From assembly GCF_013377785.1 (NCBI RefSeq), contig NZ_JABXWT010000022.1:1-47196 (forward strand): a stretch of 47,196 bases of DNA, given 5' to 3'. The notes below the pieces were generated by a model. It was not told the origin of the DNA, did not search any database, and saw only the letters and a list, made by a program, of their open reading frames with translations. This document shows positions 43,685 through 47,196 of the stretch, one piece after another. Source of the DNA: Ruegeria haliotis (GTDB lineage: Bacteria > Pseudomonadota > Alphaproteobacteria > Rhodobacterales > Rhodobacteraceae). Position numbers and translations under genes: made by a program. Positions within the stretch are counted from its first letter, which is position 1, and every line of letters begins with the position of its first letter.

Positions 43685-44056
43685 ATGCAATTCGCCCCAC
43701 CCAGCAGACCCCGGCGCAAGCCCAGTCTCACCCCGATGATCGATGTGGTGTTTCTTTTGCTGGTTTTCTTCATGCTGGCATCTCGGTTCGGAGCGGATGC
43801 AATTCTGCCGCTGCCACTTGCGTCAACAGGTGGTGAGTACACCGGACCCCCACGCCTGATCGATGTGTATCCTGACATGGTAAGACTGAATGGCATCGAG
43901 ACGGCTGACCTGCCGCAGGCCCTTGCGCCCCTGATGCAATCCCCGACGGACATGCTGGTGCTGCGCGGCAAGGATGGCGCAAGCCTGCAACGCATTGTTA
44001 CGGTGACTGAAACCCTACGGCAGGCCGGTTACACCGCGACGGTTTTGGTGGAGTAG
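43685..44056 (+). CDS. exbD: ExbD-like biopolymer transport protein, first copy
   Basis: A 123-residue protein with a short cytoplasmic tail, one membrane helix carrying the proton-binding aspartate (SLTPMIDVVFLLLVFFMLAS, Asp19-20 region) and a periplasmic domain. The LTPMIDVVFLLLVFF pattern is the ExbD/TolR hallmark. It follows exbB after 4 bp and precedes a second exbD-like gene by 4 bp. Two ExbD-like proteins per operon are known in other systems; they may form a mixed dimer inside the ExbB pentamer. Confidence 0.92.
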   Translation: MQFAPPSRPRRKPSLTPMIDVVFLLLVFFMLASRFGADAILPLPLASTGGEYTGPPRLIDVYPDMVRLNGIETADLPQALAPLMQSPTDMLVLRGKDGASLQRIVTVTETLRQAGYTATVLVE

Positions 44057-44060
44057 CGTG

Positions 44061-44444
44061 ATGGATTTCTCTGCCCCACCCCGCCGACCGCGTTCCGAGT
44101 CGATCGTACCGATGATCAACGTGGTGTTCCTGTTGCTTATCTTTTTCCTGATGACATCCAATCTCACCACGCCGGAGCCATTTGATGTCACTCCGCCCAA
44201 CGCCACGTCTGAAATCGAGCCAGAAATGGAGCGCATCTTATACGTCGATAAAACCGGAAGAATCTCATTTGAGGGAACCGAAGACACCGCTGCCCTGAGC
44301 GCGATCACGGCCATCAGTTCGACCGATCAGATCATTCAGATGCGCGCAGATGCCGAGCTGGAAGCCAGCGTACTGGCCGGTTTGCTGCAAAAACTCGCAA
44401 GCGCCGGATTGTCCCGGGTCGAGTTGATTGTGACAGCACAATGA
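44061..44444 (+). CDS. exbD: ExbD-like biopolymer transport protein, second copy
   Basis: A 127-residue protein from the ATG at 44061 (a GTG lies one codon before). Its membrane helix reads SIVPMINVVFLLLIFFLMTS: the position that is Asp in the first copy (PMIDVVF) is Asn here (PMINVVF). The aspartate is the essential proton carrier of ExbD, so this copy is probably not proton-conducting by itself and may act as a structural partner. The periplasmic part is otherwise ordinary, ending in a short beta-rich stretch (LSRVELIVTAQ). It overlaps tonB by 4 bp. Confidence 0.88.
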   Translation: MDFSAPPRRPRSESIVPMINVVFLLLIFFLMTSNLTTPEPFDVTPPNATSEIEPEMERILYVDKTGRISFEGTEDTAALSAITAISSTDQIIQMRADAELEASVLAGLLQKLASAGLSRVELIVTAQ

Positions 44445-45292
44445 AACACGGGATTGAAATCTGCATATTCGTGATCATCGCCATCACGCTGCACGTGTTG
44501 GCGTTCGCCCAAGGCCCCCGATCCGGGGTGCAGGCCGGGGGTAGCGGTGGCGATGCGATGGTTTCCATTCAGGCAGCGGCACCCACTGTTGTTGAGATGG
44601 TCAAGTCATGGGAGCGCCCACCAGTCGTCACACCAGAAGTTCAAAACGAACTTTCACCACCCGACGTCGTTCCAACTGAATCCCTGACTGTTCCGCAGAT
44701 CGATCTCACCCTTGCTCCGCGCGCAGAAATACGCGTGGCGATCAAGCAGCCAGATAGTTTTCAGGAAATCGAGATCGATACGACGCCACCCCCTCCTCCA
44801 CCTCCGACGGACCCTCAGCGTGATACTGAGGATATTCCCGACACGCGCCCTAAACCCAGGCCCGTGCAAGAAAACCCCAAAGAGGGGCTGAAAGCTGAAC
44901 AGGCATCAACAGGACGGGCTAAAGAAGTCGCGGCAGGCTCTGGCGGGTCGGCGCAGGCCGGTGCCGGACGTAACAAAGTCACAACCGGCGATCCCGGCAA
45001 AGCGGCCAAACTTCAGGCGGTTTGGGGCGCTAAAATCCGGGCGCGCATCGAGCGCAACAAGCGCTACCCGCGCGGATCAAAAGCAAGCGGAAATGCAACG
45101 ATCGAGTTGCGGGTGTCGCGCGACGGTAAACTGGTCAGCTATCGCGTAAAAAAATCGTCTGGTATTCCCGAGCTTGACGACGCCGCGATGAACGCAGTCG
45201 CCCGGGCCAAGCGCTTTCCAAAAGCGCCCAAAGATCTTTCGGGCAACAGCTTTAACTTTGCAGTGGCCATCAAACTGTCAGCGCGGCGATAG
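44441..45292 (+). CDS. tonB: TonB protein
   Basis: A 283-residue protein with an N-terminal membrane anchor (residues 7-23, CIFVIIAITLHVLAFA), a Pro-rich periplasmic spacer (TPPPPPPPTDPQ near 115-126) and a Gly/Ala-rich stretch. The C-terminal TonB domain covers about 200-283 (RNKRYPRGSKASGNATIELR, then GIPELDDAAMNAVARAKRFP). It passes the energy of the ExbB-ExbD channel to outer-membrane receptors. Last gene of the operon, overlapping the second exbD by 4 bp. The anchor lacks the usual SHxxLxxxL pattern in perfect form, retaining one His (THLHVL-type, here ITLHVLAF). Confidence 0.92.
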   Translation: MKHGIEICIFVIIAITLHVLAFAQGPRSGVQAGGSGGDAMVSIQAAAPTVVEMVKSWERPPVVTPEVQNELSPPDVVPTESLTVPQIDLTLAPRAEIRVAIKQPDSFQEIEIDTTPPPPPPPTDPQRDTEDIPDTRPKPRPVQENPKEGLKAEQASTGRAKEVAAGSGGSAQAGAGRNKVTTGDPGKAAKLQAVWGAKIRARIERNKRYPRGSKASGNATIELRVSRDGKLVSYRVKKSSGIPELDDAAMNAVARAKRFPKAPKDLSGNSFNFAVAIKLSARR

Positions 45293-45448
45293 TCAGCAAC
45301 CTGTGTCAGGACCGGATCTGCGATGACAAAATGCCCTCGGCCAGTCATGCGCCAATGGGCAAAAGCTGGCAACAAAACCGTTCGCAGGTGTTTCCGCGAA
45401 TAGCCAGTCCCGAAGCACGCGACCTTTCTTGAATTCAGCCCACATATC

Positions 45449-45820
45449 TCAATCGACCGGCGTACAGTCGCGGATCACAAAGTGCTTTGTTGTGGTCTCC
45501 ATGACCTCCCAAAATCCACGAAACCCGTTTGGAATCATAAAGCTGTCCCCGGTCCGAAAGTCTTGCCGAGTCCCGTCTTCGTGGATCAGTGCACAATGCC
45601 CTTCGATGATGTAGCAGTATTCGTCCTTGTCCGTGAACGCATGCCATTTGCCGGGTGTTGAAGTCCAAGTGCCAGCCGACAAAGACTCATCCGGGCTGGT
45701 AAAGTGCATTCCGATCTTATGGTACGGATCCCCCTCAACAACCCGATCAGGCAGATCAGCAAGTCGCCGCTCGCTTCGGTTTGCCGGTTCATTGAATAAG
45801 TTAATGACATGTCCGTTCAT
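45449..45820 (-). CDS. cupin-domain protein (Cupin_3/EutQ-like)
   Basis: A 123-residue single-domain protein. AGTWTSTPGKWHAFTDKDEY and CYIIEGHCALIHEDGTRQDF followed by GDSFMIPNGFRGFWEV are the two cupin motifs of the Cupin_3 (DUF861) group, which often has Lys/Trp at the positions other cupins use for metal-binding His. Small members act as sugar or amino-acid epimerases or lyases such as ureidoglycolate enzymes, or as ligand sensors; no substrate can be read here. It stands alone, converging with tonB; a strong plus-strand hairpin terminator lies behind its 5' end. Confidence 0.8.
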   Translation of the reverse strand: MNGHVINLFNEPANRSERRLADLPDRVVEGDPYHKIGMHFTSPDESLSAGTWTSTPGKWHAFTDKDEYCYIIEGHCALIHEDGTRQDFRTGDSFMIPNGFRGFWEVMETTTKHFVIRDCTPVD

Positions 45821-45903
45821 TTTGACACCAGTTTAGCTAGGGTTACGATTGTGCCGCACGTCGATTTGCATCATTCCAGTTGGCCCACCTCAATTGCCGT
45901 TTC

Positions 45904-45953
45904 GGTCACAGAAAGGTGGGAACAATCCCTTTCTGTGACCGGACTTTCTTTTT
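45904..45953 (+). terminator. intrinsic terminator oriented to the plus strand
   Basis: GGTCACAGAAAGG (45904-45916) and its exact complement (45928-45940) form a 13-bp stem with an 11-base loop, followed by GGACTTTCTTTTT on the plus strand. No T-run follows on the minus strand. Both flanking genes are on the minus strand (yeiH-like 3' end at 45989, cupin 5' end at 45820), so no annotated plus-strand gene ends here; the start of an unannotated plus-strand transcript is implied. Confidence 0.75.
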
Positions 45954-45988
45954 GGGTGGGATGGCCTGCAATTTTACAAAGGCTTCCA

Positions 45989-47032
45989 TCACATATGCAA
46001 AAAGTAGACACCTGCCAGCACGAACAGTGCAATAAAGACCGTCTCGGCGACGATCAGGGCAATGGCCTGACCACCGACGTCAAGAATGCGTTTCAGCGAA
46101 GTTTTCATCCCTACCGCAGCAATTGAGACAAGCAAAGCCCAGCGGCTAAGGTTCGCCATGCCTTCTGACACCACTGCCGGGATCAACCCAAGTGAATTCA
46201 GTATAGCAAAAATCAGAAATCCAACGACAAACATGGGCAGAATTGGCGGTCGTTTGCCTTCATCTTCATCGCTGAACTCAGCGTGACGCCGCACGAGGAC
46301 CGAGATAATCAAAACCACCGGGGCCAGCATGGCGACGCGGATCAGCTTGACCAACGTAGCGACTTCGCCGGTCTCATCCGAAACCGAAAAGCCCGCACCG
46401 ACGACCTGAGCCACATCGTGGATCGTACCACCCAGGAAGACCCCGGAAACCTCGTAATCGAAGGCGAATGTTTCGGTGAGGATCGGATAGGCGATCATCG
46501 CAACGGTCGACAATACCGTAACCGACAGAACAGTGAAGATCAGGTTGCGCTCCGAATGCTCGTTCTTGGGCAGAATGGCCGACAGCGCCATAGCAGCTGA
46601 CGCACCGCATATCGCGACTGAACCACCAGTCAAAATGCCAAAACGCCAGCCGCGGCCAAGCAAGCGGGCACCGAGAAGTCCGAACAGGATAGTCAGGATC
46701 ACACCGAAAATTACGACCGCAATCAACTGCGGGCCTAAACCAACCATTAGTTCGACAGAAATGCGCGCACCCAAAAGTGCGACGCCAAAGCGCAACACAG
46801 TCCGAGCGGTGAATTCGATGCCCGCTTTACAATCGCCCTCATCATCTTCTGCAAGAAAATGAAAGGCAATGCCGAGCAACAGCGCCATCAGCATCGCAGG
46901 GGCGCCATAGTGTTCCGACAAAAACTGCGCGGCAGCAGCCACAACCACGGACACCAGGAATCCATGACCATTTTTGCGCACGAAAGAGCGCGCCCAGGAC
47001 ATGGGCGATTGAGATGCACTTAACGCCTGCAT
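45989..47032 (-). CDS. yeiH: YeiH/UPF0324 family membrane protein, putative sulfate/sulfite exporter
   Basis: A 347-residue protein with about 10-11 membrane segments. Family hallmarks are GVALLGARISVELMVGLG, GGSVAICGASAAMALS, GGTIHDVAQVVGAGFSVSD and MKTSLKRILDVG near the C-terminus. In sulfonate degraders genes of this family lie beside xsc and are thought to expel the sulfite or sulfate released. That context is present: the 3' end of a probable xsc gene lies 93 bp upstream on the same strand, with a terminator in between. AAAGGA precedes the ATG. Transport direction and substrate are inferred, not shown by the sequence. Confidence 0.87.
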   Translation of the reverse strand: MQALSASQSPMSWARSFVRKNGHGFLVSVVVAAAAQFLSEHYGAPAMLMALLLGIAFHFLAEDDEGDCKAGIEFTARTVLRFGVALLGARISVELMVGLGPQLIAVVIFGVILTILFGLLGARLLGRGWRFGILTGGSVAICGASAAMALSAILPKNEHSERNLIFTVLSVTVLSTVAMIAYPILTETFAFDYEVSGVFLGGTIHDVAQVVGAGFSVSDETGEVATLVKLIRVAMLAPVVLIISVLVRRHAEFSDEDEGKRPPILPMFVVGFLIFAILNSLGLIPAVVSEGMANLSRWALLVSIAAVGMKTSLKRILDVGGQAIALIVAETVFIALFVLAGVYFLHM

Positions 47033-47077
47033 CGTTATTCCTTTACTAGATTAGCGCCTTCCTTATGGAAGACGCTC

Positions 47078-47107
47078 AAAAAGCCTGGACCTTTGGAAGG
47101 CCCAGGC
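47078..47107 (-). terminator. intrinsic terminator behind the probable xsc gene
   Basis: On the minus strand GCCTGGGCCTT-CCA-AAGGTCCAGGC (47083-47107, with one G-U pair) is followed by TTTTTGAG. Stem, small loop and T-run are those of a rho-independent terminator for the upstream gene. Because yeiH starts only 45 bp further on, it may work partly, as an attenuator that lowers yeiH expression relative to xsc. Confidence 0.8.
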
Positions 47108-47125
47108 AACTGTTGGGTTAAGCCC

Positions 47126-47196
47126 TTACGCCTGTTTCATGTGCGCCATGTCGTTGGCTGAGACGCCTGCGACAGCGACGGGTTTTTTCATGGCGT
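47126..47196 (-). CDS. xsc: C-terminal end of a probable sulfoacetaldehyde acetyltransferase (partial)
   Basis: The minus strand from the window edge to the TAA at 47126-47128 encodes only the last 23 residues; the visible part includes AMKKPVAVAGVSANDM. As I recall, Xsc proteins end with a RRDAMKKPVxVAGI-DM stretch of this kind. The enzyme is TPP-dependent and turns sulfoacetaldehyde plus phosphate into acetyl phosphate and sulfite. The YeiH-like gene downstream fits this call. Almost all of the gene lies outside the window, so the identification rests on a short tail and context. Confidence 0.6.
   Translation of the reverse strand, partial: AMKKPVAVAGVSANDMAHMKQA

Overview
The window looks like a chromosomal segment of a marine alphaproteobacterium of the Rhodobacteraceae (Roseobacter group). 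This rests on a mostly GC-rich base composition, several compact ABC-transporter catabolic operons, two sarcosine/dimethylglycine dehydrogenase-like flavoproteins, TauABC-type sulfonate uptake, and the last codons of a probable sulfoacetaldehyde acetyltransferase next to a YeiH-type exporter. The assignment is inference from gene content. No rRNA or tRNA gene and no CRISPR array was seen.

Layout. 1-1.4 kb: remnant of a metal P-type ATPase, a small lipoprotein and an L,D-transpeptidase. 1.5-7.8 kb: a branched-chain-amino-acid/amide-type ABC operon (substrate-binding protein, two permeases, two ATPases) ending in an Asp/Glu/hydantoin racemase, with a divergent GntR regulator. 8.2-9.7 kb: an orphan GT-C-like membrane protein. 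9.9-16.1 kb: MmgE/PrpD protein, LysR regulator, FAD-GcvT oxidoreductase and class V aminotransferase-fold enzyme, probably one catabolic unit. 16.4-18.7 kb: queCDEF (preQ0/preQ1 synthesis) behind a very clear preQ1-I riboswitch. 19.0-25.8 kb: a second FAD-GcvT oxidoreductase, a tauABC-like transporter and a divergent LysR regulator. 25.8-26.7 kb: about 0.9 kb without a recognisable gene. 26.7-31.7 kb: TIGR03032-type protein, a repeat-rich autotransporter whose beta-barrel is frameshifted, and a small exported protein. 31.9-34.0 kb: membrane-bound class III adenylate cyclase. 34.1-41.0 kb: part of an exopolysaccharide locus (polymerase/ligase, pectate-lyase-like protein, acyltransferase, Wzc-like kinase), visibly more AT-rich in the middle. 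41.0-41.6 kb: insertion-sequence debris. 41.6-45.3 kb: siderophore-interacting protein plus ExbB-ExbD-ExbD-TonB. 45.4-47.2 kb: cupin, YeiH-type exporter and the 3' end of xsc.

How the genes may work together. The tauABC-like transporter and the second FAD-GcvT oxidoreductase at 19-25 kb, with xsc-yeiH at the right edge, fit import of an (N-methylated) aminosulfonate, oxidative removal of its N-substituent, cleavage of sulfoacetaldehyde to acetyl phosphate and sulfite, and sulfite/sulfate export. This is a hypothesis only. The most secure regulatory element is the preQ1 riboswitch, whose 3' tail contains the queC ribosome binding site and so should act on translation. The most unusual protein architecture is the TauC-like permease, which carries an insert of about 120 residues, with a start that resembles cadherin/Ig-type repeats, ahead of its canonical core.
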